From assembly GCA_035711845.1 (NCBI GenBank), contig DASTBU010000009.1:1-32426 (forward strand): DNA of 32,426 nucleotides. The letters run 5' to 3'. The position numbers and the translations under genes were made by a program. Of the stretch, positions 15,114-22,575 are shown piece after piece. The stretch's first letter is position 1; every line of letters starts with the position of its first letter. The notes beneath the pieces were generated by a model. That model was given only the letters and a program-made list of their open reading frames with translations, searched no databases and had not been told where the DNA came from. The stretch comes from DASTBU01 sp035711845 (GTDB lineage Bacteria > Acidobacteriota > Vicinamibacteria > Vicinamibacterales > 2-12-FULL-66-21).

Positions 15114-16516
15114 CAGCGCGCAGATCGCTCGGCGAGCGCCGTGAGAAGCCGTTGGTGGATGTTGTCGAAGCCCCCGTTGGACATCACGATCACGAGGTCC
15201 CCCTCGCGAGCCTCCCGCTGGATGGTGCGGACGATGTCTTCCGTCTGGGGGATGTATCGCGCGTCCACCTCAGCGGCTTTCAAGTCCGCCACGAGCTGTT
15301 CGGCCGAGAGGCGCTGATCCGCTGGCAGGTTCGACCGGAACACCGCGGGCAGAATCACGTGATCGGCCTTCTCGAAGGCGCGCGCGAACTCCGACTGGAA
15401 GACCCGCCGGCAGGACGTGGCGGAGCGGGGCTCGAAGATGGCCCATAGCGTCCGGGTCGGATGAGCCGAGCGCACGCCGGCGAGTGTTTCTGCGATGGCC
15501 GTCGGGTGATGCGCGAAGTCGTCATACACAGAGACGCCGCCTTCGGTCCCCCGGTGCTCGAGGCGGCGGCGCACCCCCTTGAACAGCTTGAAGGCCCTGG
15601 CGATTGTGTCGGTCTCCACGCCGACCGCAGCTCCCACCGCCATCGCGGCCAGCGCGTTCCTGACATTGTAGGTGCCAAGGAGCGGCACCTCGAAGCTGCC
15701 GATCGGATTTCCGTTCCGGCGGACGCTGAAGGTGGTCGACGAAGGGCCTGTCTGGAGATCGTGGGCCTGCCAGTCGGCGCCATCCGAGAGGCCGAAGGTC
15801 TCGACCCGGCAGAACGCGATTGTCCCGAGCGCCAGCGCATCCGGGTTGTCCGCTCCGAGCAGCAGCAACCCGCGGCGCGGCACGAGGTTGACGAAGCGGC
15901 GAAAGGCCAGTCTGATGGCATCCAGGTCGGCGTAGATATCGGCGTGGTCGTACTCGATGTTGCTCACGACCGCAATATCGGGAAGGTACTTGAGAAACTT
16001 GGCGGTCTTGTCGAAGAACGCGCTGTCGTACTCATCCCCCTCGATGACGAACTCCCGGCCTCCCCCGATGCGGTAGCTGCTCTCGAAGTTCTCGGCGATG
16101 CCGCCGATGAGGACGCTCGGATCCTTCCCGCCGTGCGTCAGGACCCAGCCGGCCAGCGAGGTGGTGGTGGTTTTCCCGTGCGTGCCGGCAATCACGACCG
16201 AGCGGGATGCCCACAGAAAGTTGTCGCGCACCGCTTCGGGCAGGGAGCAGTAGCGGATCTTCCGGTCGAGCACCTCTTCCAGCTCCGCGTTCCCGCGCGA
16301 GATGGCGTTGCCGACGACCACCATGTCGAGGTCTGCCGTGATGTGCTCGGCGCGATATCCCTCGAGGAGCGTGATCCCCTGCTCCCGCAGGAAGTCGCTC
16401 ATCGGCGGGTACACGCCCTGGTCCGAGCCGCGAACGTCGAATCCCTTGGTCTTGAGCAGCGCGGCCAGCGTCGCCATCGCCGTTCCGCAGATGCCAATCA
16501 GATGAATGCGAGTCAT
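15113..16516 (-). CDS. mpl: Mpl: murein tripeptide to UDP-MurNAc ligase
   Basis: Joins recycled L-Ala-gamma-D-Glu-meso-DAP to UDP-MurNAc with ATP. The 467-residue protein has the Mur-ligase layout: N-terminal UDP-binding Rossmann start HLIGICGTAMATLAALL, ATP loop GTHGKTTTT (111-119), central EGDEYDSAFFDK (159-170) with SNIEYDHADIY, and the C-terminal domain after YDDFAHHPTAI. The EYDSAFFDK and EFDHADI-type motifs and the FEPRSAT stretch separate Mpl from MurC. UDP-MurNAc-L-Ala ligase (MurC) is the alternative, but I judge Mpl much better. The ATG at 16516 lies in a 15-bp perfect palindrome. It sits between ldcA and pxpB in a recycling cluster. Confidence 0.9.
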   Translation of the reverse strand: MTRIHLIGICGTAMATLAALLKTKGFDVRGSDQGVYPPMSDFLREQGITLLEGYRAEHITADLDMVVVGNAISRGNAELEEVLDRKIRYCSLPEAVRDNFLWASRSVVIAGTHGKTTTTSLAGWVLTHGGKDPSVLIGGIAENFESSYRIGGGREFVIEGDEYDSAFFDKTAKFLKYLPDIAVVSNIEYDHADIYADLDAIRLAFRRFVNLVPRRGLLLLGADNPDALALGTIAFCRVETFGLSDGADWQAHDLQTGPSSTTFSVRRNGNPIGSFEVPLLGTYNVRNALAAMAVGAAVGVETDTIARAFKLFKGVRRRLEHRGTEGGVSVYDDFAHHPTAIAETLAGVRSAHPTRTLWAIFEPRSATSCRRVFQSEFARAFEKADHVILPAVFRSNLPADQRLSAEQLVADLKAAEVDARYIPQTEDIVRTIQREAREGDLVIVMSNGGFDNIHQRLLTALAERSAR

Positions 16517-16530
16517 GACACCAGGTGTCA
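16516..16530. promoter_or_regulatory. 15-bp palindrome at the mpl start codon
   Basis: TGACACC and GGTGTCA flank a single central base at 16523, and the left arm begins at the A of the mpl ATG. The centre is too small for an RNA hairpin of full length, so a protein-binding site is more likely if it is functional. Confidence 0.4.
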
Positions 16531-16593
16531 GTTTCCAGTTGCCAGTTGCCAGTTTCCAGTTACCGGCGATCGCTTCGGCCTTCCGCCTTCGGT
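16529..16593. repeat. Two adjacent heptamer arrays between ldcA and mpl
   Basis: Five in-phase units CAGTTTC, CAGTTGC, CAGTTGC, CAGTTTC, CAGTTAC occupy 16529-16563. Nine bases later CTTCGGC, CTTCCGC, CTTCGGT occupy 16573-16593, ending two bases before the ldcA stop codon. The two arrays have different units and together fill the only sizeable gap in the nagZ-murA cluster. Confidence 0.88.
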
Positions 16594-16595
16594 GT

Positions 16596-17540
16596 TCATG
16601 AGACCGCTGCCTCCTCGATGATCAGTGCGGGGAACGGGTTCGTCACCACTCGCGCCGCGACGCCAAACGGCAGCGTCAGCGTGGCGCCCGTGGTGTGGCC
16701 CGAGGGCAGGCCGAAGAGCACCGGCCCCGGAAAGTCCGCCACGAGATCCGCGATGACCGAACGGATGGCCGGGTCCCCTCCGGGCTCGTCACACCGCGGA
16801 AGCTCCCCGAACACGAGCGCGGAGGCGCGGGCCAGGATGCCGCTCAACCTGAGTTGAGTGATCATCCGATCGATTCTGTACGGACGCTCCGCCACCTCGT
16901 CGATGAACAGGACATGGTCCTGGGGAGGATCGAACGCGTAGGGTGTTCCGAGCGATGCGAGCAGTTGCGTCAGGGTCCCGCCGATCAGCATTCCCACGGC
17001 TTCGCCGTGCTTCAACGGCTCCATCGACGGATGCGTGATCGCGCCAGCCGGCAACGGCTGGCAGGCCACGCGGGAGAACGTATCCCTGTCATAGCCGAGC
17101 GGTCCGCGTGCGAAGCGGCCTTCGAGCATCGGACCATGGAACGAGACGATACCCTGCTGCAGGGTCAGCCAGATCAAGAGCGACGTCGTGTCGCTGTACC
17201 CCATGAAGATCTTGGGCGTGTTCGACACGGCAAGCCCGCCGAGGAGTGGCAGCAGCTGGACGCTGCCGTAGCCGCCCCGCACGGCAATCAACGCGCTGAC
17301 CGTGTCATCGGCCCAGGCATCGCGCCAGGCGGACGCCCTGACCTCCGGCGGGCCCGCGACGTACGCCCGGCGCTCGAACACACGATCGTCATGGACCGGC
17401 TCGAACCCGAGCTGCCGCAGTTCGGCGATGCCGGCCTCGAACTCTGCCTGATCGAACGGGCTCGCCGGCGCGACGACGGCGATGCGATCGCCGGGCTGGA
17501 GCGCTCGGGGCTTTCGCAGGGACACCGATGTCTCAGGCAA
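16596..17540 (-). CDS. ldcA: LD-carboxypeptidase (murein recycling)
   Basis: Removes the terminal D-Ala from recycled tetrapeptides, giving the tripeptide that Mpl uses. The 314-residue protein is a family S66 serine peptidase: N-terminal LQPGDRIAVVAPASPFD, the loop AVRGGYGSVQLLPLL (86-100), nucleophile Ser116 in MGYSDTTSLL, the Glu in LFIDEVAERPYRIDRM and the His in PSGHTTGATLTLP near residue 285. All three catalytic residues are present. No signal peptide is seen, consistent with cytoplasmic action. The start overlaps the nagZ stop by 8 bases. MccF-type immunity proteins share the fold, but the context supports LdcA. Confidence 0.93.
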   Translation of the reverse strand: MPETSVSLRKPRALQPGDRIAVVAPASPFDQAEFEAGIAELRQLGFEPVHDDRVFERRAYVAGPPEVRASAWRDAWADDTVSALIAVRGGYGSVQLLPLLGGLAVSNTPKIFMGYSDTTSLLIWLTLQQGIVSFHGPMLEGRFARGPLGYDRDTFSRVACQPLPAGAITHPSMEPLKHGEAVGMLIGGTLTQLLASLGTPYAFDPPQDHVLFIDEVAERPYRIDRMITQLRLSGILARASALVFGELPRCDEPGGDPAIRSVIADLVADFPGPVLFGLPSGHTTGATLTLPFGVAARVVTNPFPALIIEEAAVS

Positions 17541-18627
17541 ACCTGGCCATCTCCGCGGCGATTGCCTGGTGCTCGTCGCGGCCGAGGGCTGCGCGCAGCG
17601 CCGCGCCGGCGAGCGGCCGCGGATGGGCGGGGGCCAGAAAACGCTCTTTCACCCGGCGGTGCCGGGCGAGCGCGTCCTCGAGCCGCGCGAGCGGCAGCGT
17701 TCCATCCTCCGCCGCGCGGATCACGGCTTCAAGGGCGGCGACCTGCTGTTCCTGGCTCGCCCCGCACATCAGCACCGCATCGCACCCGGCGGTAATTGCC
17801 GCAACCGTTGCATCCGGAATGCCGTACCGTTCGCTGATCGCACGCATCTCGAGGTCGTCGCTCACGACGAGCCCCGTGTAGCCCAACTCCCCTTTCAGGA
17901 GGCCGTTCACGATCCTCGGGGACAGCGTGGCCGGGCGTTCCTCGTCCAGCGCCGGGATCAGGATGTGGGCGGTCATGATGCACGCGACGCCCGCCTCGAT
18001 GGCGGCCCGGAACGGCACGAGCTCGATCGCGTAGAGCCGATCGGGCGGATGCTCGATGAGCGGCAGCTCGTGATGCGAATCGGTGCTGGTGTCGCCGTGC
18101 CCCGGAAAGTGCTTGCCGCAGGCGGCAATGCCCTCGGCCTCCAGGGCCATGATGATGGCCCGCCCCAGCCGTGCCACGTCCTCGGCGCGCTCGGCGAGTG
18201 CGCGATCGCCGATCACCGGGTTGCTCGGGTTGGTGTGGACGTCCAGCACGGGAGTGTAATCGAGCGAGATGCCGACGGCCTTGAGCTCGGCGGCCAGTGC
18301 CCGGCCGAAGCGCTCTGCGAGGCGCTCGTCGCCGCTGCGGCCGAGCGTGGCCATGGGGGGCCAGGCGGTGAACGGAGACTTCAACCGCGCGACCCGCCCG
18401 CCCTCCTGATCGACGCTCACCCACAGCGGCAATTCGCGGGCGAGCGACTGCGCCTCGCGCGAGATCTCGGCCACCTGCTCCGGCGCCTCGACATTGCGTG
18501 CGAAAAGGATGATGCCTCCGAGATCGAACTCGCGGGCGAGCAGCCGGAGGTCGGACGGCATGGAGTGTCCGGCGAATCCTGCGATGGCAATCTGGCCGAC
18601 GTGCCGGCGAAAATCCCTCGATGACAT
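17533..18627 (-). CDS. nagZ: Beta-N-acetylhexosaminidase NagZ (GH3)
   Basis: Cleaves GlcNAc from GlcNAc-anhydroMurNAc peptides in the cytoplasm during peptidoglycan recycling. The 364-residue protein has the GH3 NagZ signature KHFPGHGDTSTDSHHELP (172-189), including the Asp183-x-His185 acid/base dyad special to NagZ. The nucleophile is Asp257 in VVSDDLEM. SVDQEGGRVARL (71-82) and GDRALAERAEDVA are further family motifs. There is no signal peptide and no second GH3 domain. It is the first gene of the minus-strand cluster nagZ-ldcA-mpl-pxpB-pxpC-murB-murA. CATAAT lies nine bases upstream of the ATG, suggesting a very short leader. Confidence 0.95.
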   Translation of the reverse strand: MSSRDFRRHVGQIAIAGFAGHSMPSDLRLLAREFDLGGIILFARNVEAPEQVAEISREAQSLARELPLWVSVDQEGGRVARLKSPFTAWPPMATLGRSGDERLAERFGRALAAELKAVGISLDYTPVLDVHTNPSNPVIGDRALAERAEDVARLGRAIIMALEAEGIAACGKHFPGHGDTSTDSHHELPLIEHPPDRLYAIELVPFRAAIEAGVACIMTAHILIPALDEERPATLSPRIVNGLLKGELGYTGLVVSDDLEMRAISERYGIPDATVAAITAGCDAVLMCGASQEQQVAALEAVIRAAEDGTLPLARLEDALARHRRVKERFLAPAHPRPLAGAALRAALGRDEHQAIAAEMARFA

Positions 18628-18636
18628 GTGTGATTG

Positions 18637-18642
18637 ATTATG
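18637..18642 (-). promoter_or_regulatory. Candidate -10 hexamer of the nagZ cluster
   Basis: CATAAT on the minus strand, nine bases before the nagZ ATG. No good -35 is present at 17 bp (CGACTG). It mirrors the spacing of TATAAT before the divergent GHMP kinase. Confidence 0.4.
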
Positions 18643-18653
18643 CCAGAGAACAG

Positions 18654-18681
18654 AGTCCCCAGTCGGCAGTCGTCAGTCATC
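18654..18681. repeat. Four heptamers in the divergent nagZ/GHMP-kinase promoter region
   Basis: AGTCCCC, AGTCGGC, AGTCGTC, AGTCATC follow one another in phase, each AGTC plus three variable bases ending in C. They occupy the centre between the two divergent -10 hexamers. The array is short, so chance is possible. Confidence 0.6.
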
Positions 18682-18713
18682 GGAGCGACGCCTGGCGATC
18701 GACGAGAGTCGAC

Positions 18714-18719
18714 TATAAT
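18714..18719 (+). promoter_or_regulatory. -10 hexamer of the GHMP kinase gene
   Basis: Perfect TATAAT nine bases before the GTG start. Transcription would begin about three bases before the start codon. The -35 position reads CCTGGC and is not consensus. Confidence 0.5.
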
Positions 18720-18728
18720 TGCAGTTCC

Positions 18729-19733
18729 GTGCAAATCGAGGCTTCCGCGCCCACGCGCATCGATCTGGCTGGCGGCACGATGGACATCTGGCCGCTGTAC
18801 CTCTTCCACGAAGGCGCGCAGACGCTCAACGCCGCAATCAGCCTGCGCGCGCGCTGCTCCATCAGACCGCGCCGCGACCGCCGCATCGCGATTGTCTCGA
18901 ACGATACGGGCGGCCGCGTCGAGGCGGCGCACTGGAGCGAGCTCAAGGACCATCACGATCTGAGGCTGCTCGGCCGGCTGCTCCACTACTTCCAGGTGGA
19001 AGGCCTCGAGCTGCACACGCGGTCCGAATCGCCCATGGGGGCCGGAATCGCCGGCTCGTCTGCCTTGAACATCGCCGTCTGCGGCGCGCTCTCTGCATGG
19101 ACCGACAGGCAGCTCTCGAGCGACCTCCTGCTGCAGATCGCGATGAACGTCGAGGCCCAGGCGATCGGCGTGCCGACCGGCGTGCAGGATTACCGCCCCG
19201 CCTACTACGGCGGCGTCTCGGCCGTCGAACTGGACGTCGACGGCGTTCGCCGGATCGCGCTGCCCGTCGAGCCCTCGGAGCTGACCGGCCGGATCGTGTT
19301 GGCCTACACCGGCGCGTCGCGGAACTCGGGCATCAACAACTGGGAGGTCACCAAGCGCCACATCGACGGCGACCGCCAGGTGCACCAGTGCTTCGCACGG
19401 ATACGCGACATTGCGGCCGCCATGCGGGACGCGCTCGAACGCGGCGACTGGATCGAAGTCGGTCGGCAGGTGGCGGAAGAATGGGAGAACCGCAAGGGCC
19501 TGGCGTCGGGCGTCACTACACCGGCCATCGACCAGATGCTCGCAGCGGCACGAGCCGCCGGTGCATGGAGCGGCAAGGTGTGCGGCGCGGGCGGCGGCGG
19601 GTGCCTTTTCTGCATCGGCCCGCCTGAAAACGCTCCTGCAATCGCCCGCGCGCTGACCGCGTCCGGCGCGCGCGTGCTGGACTTCCACGTGGAGACCGAA
19701 GGACTCAGAATCGAAACGAGCGTCGCCGCGTAG
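18729..19733 (+). CDS. GHMP-family sugar kinase, substrate unknown
   Basis: A 334-residue kinase starting with GTG at 18729; an open frame extends to 18621 but covers the promoter. Motif 1 is APTRIDLAGGTMDIWPLY (7-24) with NAAI after it, the ATP loop is SPMGAGIAGSSALNIAV (101-117), the likely catalytic Asp is Asp154 in GVPTGVQDY, and motif 3 is KVCGAGGGGCLF near 283-294. It resembles anomeric sugar kinases such as heptose-7-phosphate kinase HddA and galactokinase more than mevalonate or homoserine kinases. No heptose or GDP-sugar genes are near. It is divergent from nagZ and 24 bases before polX. Substrate cannot be told from sequence. Confidence 0.87.
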   Translation: MQIEASAPTRIDLAGGTMDIWPLYLFHEGAQTLNAAISLRARCSIRPRRDRRIAIVSNDTGGRVEAAHWSELKDHHDLRLLGRLLHYFQVEGLELHTRSESPMGAGIAGSSALNIAVCGALSAWTDRQLSSDLLLQIAMNVEAQAIGVPTGVQDYRPAYYGGVSAVELDVDGVRRIALPVEPSELTGRIVLAYTGASRNSGINNWEVTKRHIDGDRQVHQCFARIRDIAAAMRDALERGDWIEVGRQVAEEWENRKGLASGVTTPAIDQMLAAARAAGAWSGKVCGAGGGGCLFCIGPPENAPAIARALTASGARVLDFHVETEGLRIETSVAA

Positions 19734-19757
19734 ACGCCGGAGCCCACCGAAGCGGCC

Positions 19758-21476
19758 GTGGACAACCTCGCCATCGCCCGGATCCTCGCCGAAATCGGCG
19801 ACCTGCTCGAAATCAAGGGAGAGAATCCGTTCAAGATCCGCGCGTACCGGAACGCCGCCGAAACGATCGTGCACACGCCCGGACGCATCGCGGACCTGAC
19901 CCCGCAGGAGCGTCTCGCCATCCCGGGGATCGGCAAGGATCTCGCCGCGAAGATCGCGGAGGCCATCGAAACCGGGACGATCGCCTATCACCAGAATCTT
20001 CTTCAGGAGTTTCCGCCGACCGTGCTCGATCTCCTGCACGTGCAGGGGATCGGGCCGAAGACCGTTGCGCTCCTGTACCGCGAGCTCGGCATCCGCACGC
20101 TCGACGATCTCCAGCGCGCGGCGGCCGAAAGACGATTGCGCGGGCTGAAGGGCATGGGCGCCCGAAAGGAGCAGCAGATACTCCGGTCGCTCGAGGAACG
20201 GTCGCGGGTCGCTGGACGCCGCCTGCTCGCCGAGGCGCACGACACGGCGGCAGCGCTCGTCGACGCGCTCCGCGACCACGCGCCCGAGGCGGCGATCTCC
20301 ATGGTGGGCAGTCTCAGGCGCGGGTGTGAGACGTGCGGCGATCTCGACATCCTTGCCGCGGGCGCATCGGCCGATCTGATGGCCGCCTTCACGTCCTACA
20401 GGCTCGTCGAGCGCGTCCTCGCCCGGGGGGAAACCAAGTCGAGCGTGCTGCTCTGGGGAGGATTCCAGGCCGATTTGCGGGCCGTGCCGCGCGAGAGCCT
20501 CGGCGCCGCGCTCCAGTACTTCACCGGTTCGAAGGCTCACAACATCGCCCTGCGCGACCGCGCCATCCAGCGCGGCCTCAAGCTGAACGAGTACGGGCTG
20601 TATCGCGACGACGGTACGTCGGTCGCCGGCCCGAGCGAGGAGGAAGTGTACGAACAGCTGGGGCTCGCCTTCGTGCCTCCCGAGTTGCGTGAGAACCGCG
20701 GCGAGATCCTCGCTGCCGAGCAGCGGGCGCTGCCACGGCTCGTCAGCCTGAGCGATCTGCGCGGCGATCTCCACATGCACACAACCGTCACCGACGGCCG
20801 GGCCGACGCCGAGACCATGGCGCTCTCTGCCCGCGACGCGGGGCTCGGCTACATCGCCATCACCGACCATAGCCGCGCGCTCTCGATGGCCGGCGGGCTG
20901 GACGAGCGTGCGACGCTGGACCACGCGAAGCGCATTCGCGAGCTCAACGATCGAATCGATGGCATCACGGTCCTCGCGGGCATCGAGTGCGACATCCTCC
21001 CCGACGGACGGATGGATCTGGCGGAGGACTGTCTCGCACAGCTCGACATCGTGATCGCGTCGGTGCACTCCGCGTTCAATCAGGACGAGGCGCAGATGAC
21101 CGACCGCATCCTTCGCGCCATCGCCTGCCCCTGGGTGGATGTGATCGCCCATCCGACCGGCCGCCTGCTCCTCAAGCGCGACGGATACAAGCTCGACGTT
21201 GAGCGCGTGATCGCCGCGGCCGCGAGGGCGGGCGTCGCGCTCGAGATCAACAGCCTGATCGAGAGGCTGGATTTCGACGAGCATCACGCGAGGCTGGCTC
21301 GCGACCGCGGCGTGAAGCTGATCATCGATTCCGACGCACACTCCCCCGCCGGCCTCGGCGTCCTGCGATGGGGCGTGACCGTGGCGCGCCGGGCCTGGTT
21401 GACGCCCGATGACGTGCTGAATACCAGGCCGGTGAACGAGTTCAGGGCCGCGTTGCGCAGGAGGACTTCCAGATGA
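19758..21476 (+). CDS. polX: DNA polymerase/3'-5' exonuclease PolX
   Basis: Family X DNA polymerase with a PHP nuclease domain, used in gap filling and base-excision repair. The 572-residue protein has N-terminal helix-hairpin-helix repeats (AIPGIGKDLAAKIAEAI 54-70; VQGIGPKTVALLYREL 95-110), the nucleotidyltransferase motif GSLRRGCETCGDLDIL with Asp195 and Asp197, and Asp239 in FQADLRAVP. The PHP domain starts at about 336 (DLHMHTTVTDG, AITDHSRAL) and contains HPTGRLL and IDSDAHSP metal sites. All expected catalytic residues are present. The start is GTG at 19758. Its stop overlaps the next small ORF by 4 bases (ATGA). Confidence 0.96.
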   Translation: MDNLAIARILAEIGDLLEIKGENPFKIRAYRNAAETIVHTPGRIADLTPQERLAIPGIGKDLAAKIAEAIETGTIAYHQNLLQEFPPTVLDLLHVQGIGPKTVALLYRELGIRTLDDLQRAAAERRLRGLKGMGARKEQQILRSLEERSRVAGRRLLAEAHDTAAALVDALRDHAPEAAISMVGSLRRGCETCGDLDILAAGASADLMAAFTSYRLVERVLARGETKSSVLLWGGFQADLRAVPRESLGAALQYFTGSKAHNIALRDRAIQRGLKLNEYGLYRDDGTSVAGPSEEEVYEQLGLAFVPPELRENRGEILAAEQRALPRLVSLSDLRGDLHMHTTVTDGRADAETMALSARDAGLGYIAITDHSRALSMAGGLDERATLDHAKRIRELNDRIDGITVLAGIECDILPDGRMDLAEDCLAQLDIVIASVHSAFNQDEAQMTDRILRAIACPWVDVIAHPTGRLLLKRDGYKLDVERVIAAAARAGVALEINSLIERLDFDEHHARLARDRGVKLIIDSDAHSPAGLGVLRWGVTVARRAWLTPDDVLNTRPVNEFRAALRRRTSR

Positions 21477-21553
21477 CGCTGACCTTCATTGGACCGCTTG
21501 CACCACTGGCCGGCGAGGCCGTGGTCGGAGCGCGGCGTCGAGGTACGCGATGA
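21473..21553 (+). CDS. 26-residue ORF between polX and the 65-residue protein
   Basis: A 27-codon frame (MTLTFIGPLAPLAGEAVVGA then an Arg-rich end). It has a strong Shine-Dalgarno (AGGAGG, eight bases before the ATG) and overlaps by ATGA both the polX stop and the next start. It may be a coupling peptide that carries ribosomes to the downstream gene, or the remnant of a longer gene. No family is recognised. Confidence 0.4.
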   Translation: MTLTFIGPLAPLAGEAVVGARRRGTR

Positions 21554-21747
21554 GCGGCGGAAGACGCGACCCGATTGCGGAAATTCGCGAGCTATACTTC
21601 AGCACGACGCCCGCCACAATCCTCCGCGATTTCGATCGAGCGATCGTCCTGCTCAAGACGCTGGCCGACGAGGCAGAGCGCGAGCGCGCCACGGTCTACA
21701 TGCAGGGGCTGGCGGACCTTCGCAAGGAATTCAAAAAGAAAGGCTGA
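21550..21747 (+). CDS. Small conserved-looking protein, 65 residues
   Basis: A highly charged, helical protein beginning MSGGRRDPIAEIRELYF, with TPATILRDFDRAIVLLKTLADE in two further lines of helix and a Lys-rich end (RKEFKKKG). Amphipathic helices suggest a small binding or regulatory protein. Its start is coupled to the 26-residue ORF by ATGA, placing it in the polX operon. The stop codon lies inside the first unit of the following GGCTGAA array, so its last codon (GGC, Gly) is part of the repeat. Function unknown. Confidence 0.6.
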   Translation: MSGGRRDPIAEIRELYFSTTPATILRDFDRAIVLLKTLADEAERERATVYMQGLADLRKEFKKKG

Positions 21748-21783
21748 AGGCTGAAGTCAGAAGGCTGAAGGCTGAAGGCTGAA
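21742..21783. repeat. GGCTGAA heptamer array starting in a stop codon
   Basis: Six in-phase heptamers: GGCTGAA five times and one GTCAGAA, followed by a partial GGGTGA. The first unit contains the last sense codon and TGA stop of the 65-residue gene. The array lies between convergent genes, 15 bases before the HEAT-like gene stop. The same unit occurs at the rplS stop codon. Confidence 0.93.
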
Positions 21784-21798
21784 GGGTGACGGTGGAGC

Positions 21799-22575
21799 TC
21801 AGCCCAGCTTCTTGACGCCCATCTTGCGCGCGGCCAGGCGCAGCGCCTCGGGCACGTTTCGATCGGTCCCGATGATCTTCACGTCCCGTTCGTTCAACCG
21901 GTGCAACAGATGCATCGAAATGGCGGGCGGGGTCTTCGGGTTGCGTGCCAGGCCGAGGGCCACGCCGTAGTTCTTCAGCCACGAGCGGTTGCTCGCGATC
22001 ACGCGCAGCACCTCCTCGGAGACGTTCGCCATCTTCGCGAACGCCTCGACTTCCGACTCGGTGAGCTTCGGGCTGCTCAGCACGGCGGAGGCAACCATCC
22101 GGTTCGAGTCGCGGATCAACTGCGCGCGCTGCTCGCGGGTCCCCTTCATCGCGAGCTTGATCCGATCCAGTATCGGCAGCGACGAGAGAATCCTCGTCTC
22201 CTCGGGCGTCTCCTCGTCCCCAGCGGGCACGGCCGGCAGTTCCGCCAACGTATCGATGAGCGGGTCCGAGGCATCGGACGCCGGCGTGGTGGCGGGCAGG
22301 ACCCCGCGAGCGCGAAAGAAATTCCGGAGGTCCGCCGAGACCTCCGGCCTCGCGAGAAACGCGCTCACCATGTCGGCCGGCAGGCTCCCGATCGTCGCGT
22401 TCGCTTGGGCGGCGACCAGCGGGTCGGCGTCTTCCGCCAGCATCGCCAGGAGCACCAGCTGGTCATGTGCGCGGGGCGCCAGCGCGCCGCCAGCCGCCAG
22501 CAGCCTGATGTCACGGTCAACCTCGCCGCGCCGGAACAAATCGATCAGTGGTGAGCGGTGGCCGGTATCAATCAT
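21799..22575 (-). CDS. HEAT-like helical repeat protein, unknown function
   Basis: A 258-residue, all-helical protein without signal peptide or membrane segment. The N-terminal half looks like HEAT or leucine-rich-repeat-variant helices (LAAGGALAPRAHDQLVLLAM; ADPLVAAQANATIG). After a low-complexity linker (about 95-130) the C-terminal half has RDSNRMVASAVLSSPKLTE, ISEEVLRVIASNRSWLKNY and DRNVPEALRLAARK-type motifs, which I associate with uncharacterised proteins of acidobacteria and myxobacteria. The ATG overlaps the thiE stop by 8 bases, so it is the last gene of the long minus-strand series. No function can be assigned. Confidence 0.75.
   Translation of the reverse strand: MIDTGHRSPLIDLFRRGEVDRDIRLLAAGGALAPRAHDQLVLLAMLAEDADPLVAAQANATIGSLPADMVSAFLARPEVSADLRNFFRARGVLPATTPASDASDPLIDTLAELPAVPAGDEETPEETRILSSLPILDRIKLAMKGTREQRAQLIRDSNRMVASAVLSSPKLTESEVEAFAKMANVSEEVLRVIASNRSWLKNYGVALGLARNPKTPPAISMHLLHRLNERDVKIIGTDRNVPEALRLAARKMGVKKLG

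Noticed and set aside
15113..16516. MurC instead of Mpl
   Set aside because: The EYDSAFFDK and EYDHADIY motifs and the nagZ-ldcA neighbours fit Mpl; MurC has different residues there.
18417..21341. Open frame of 974 codons on the minus strand opposite the GHMP kinase and polX
   Set aside because: It is a mirror frame of GC-rich coding DNA: Arg/Asp/Val-rich without domains, while the plus strand has clear, intact enzymes.
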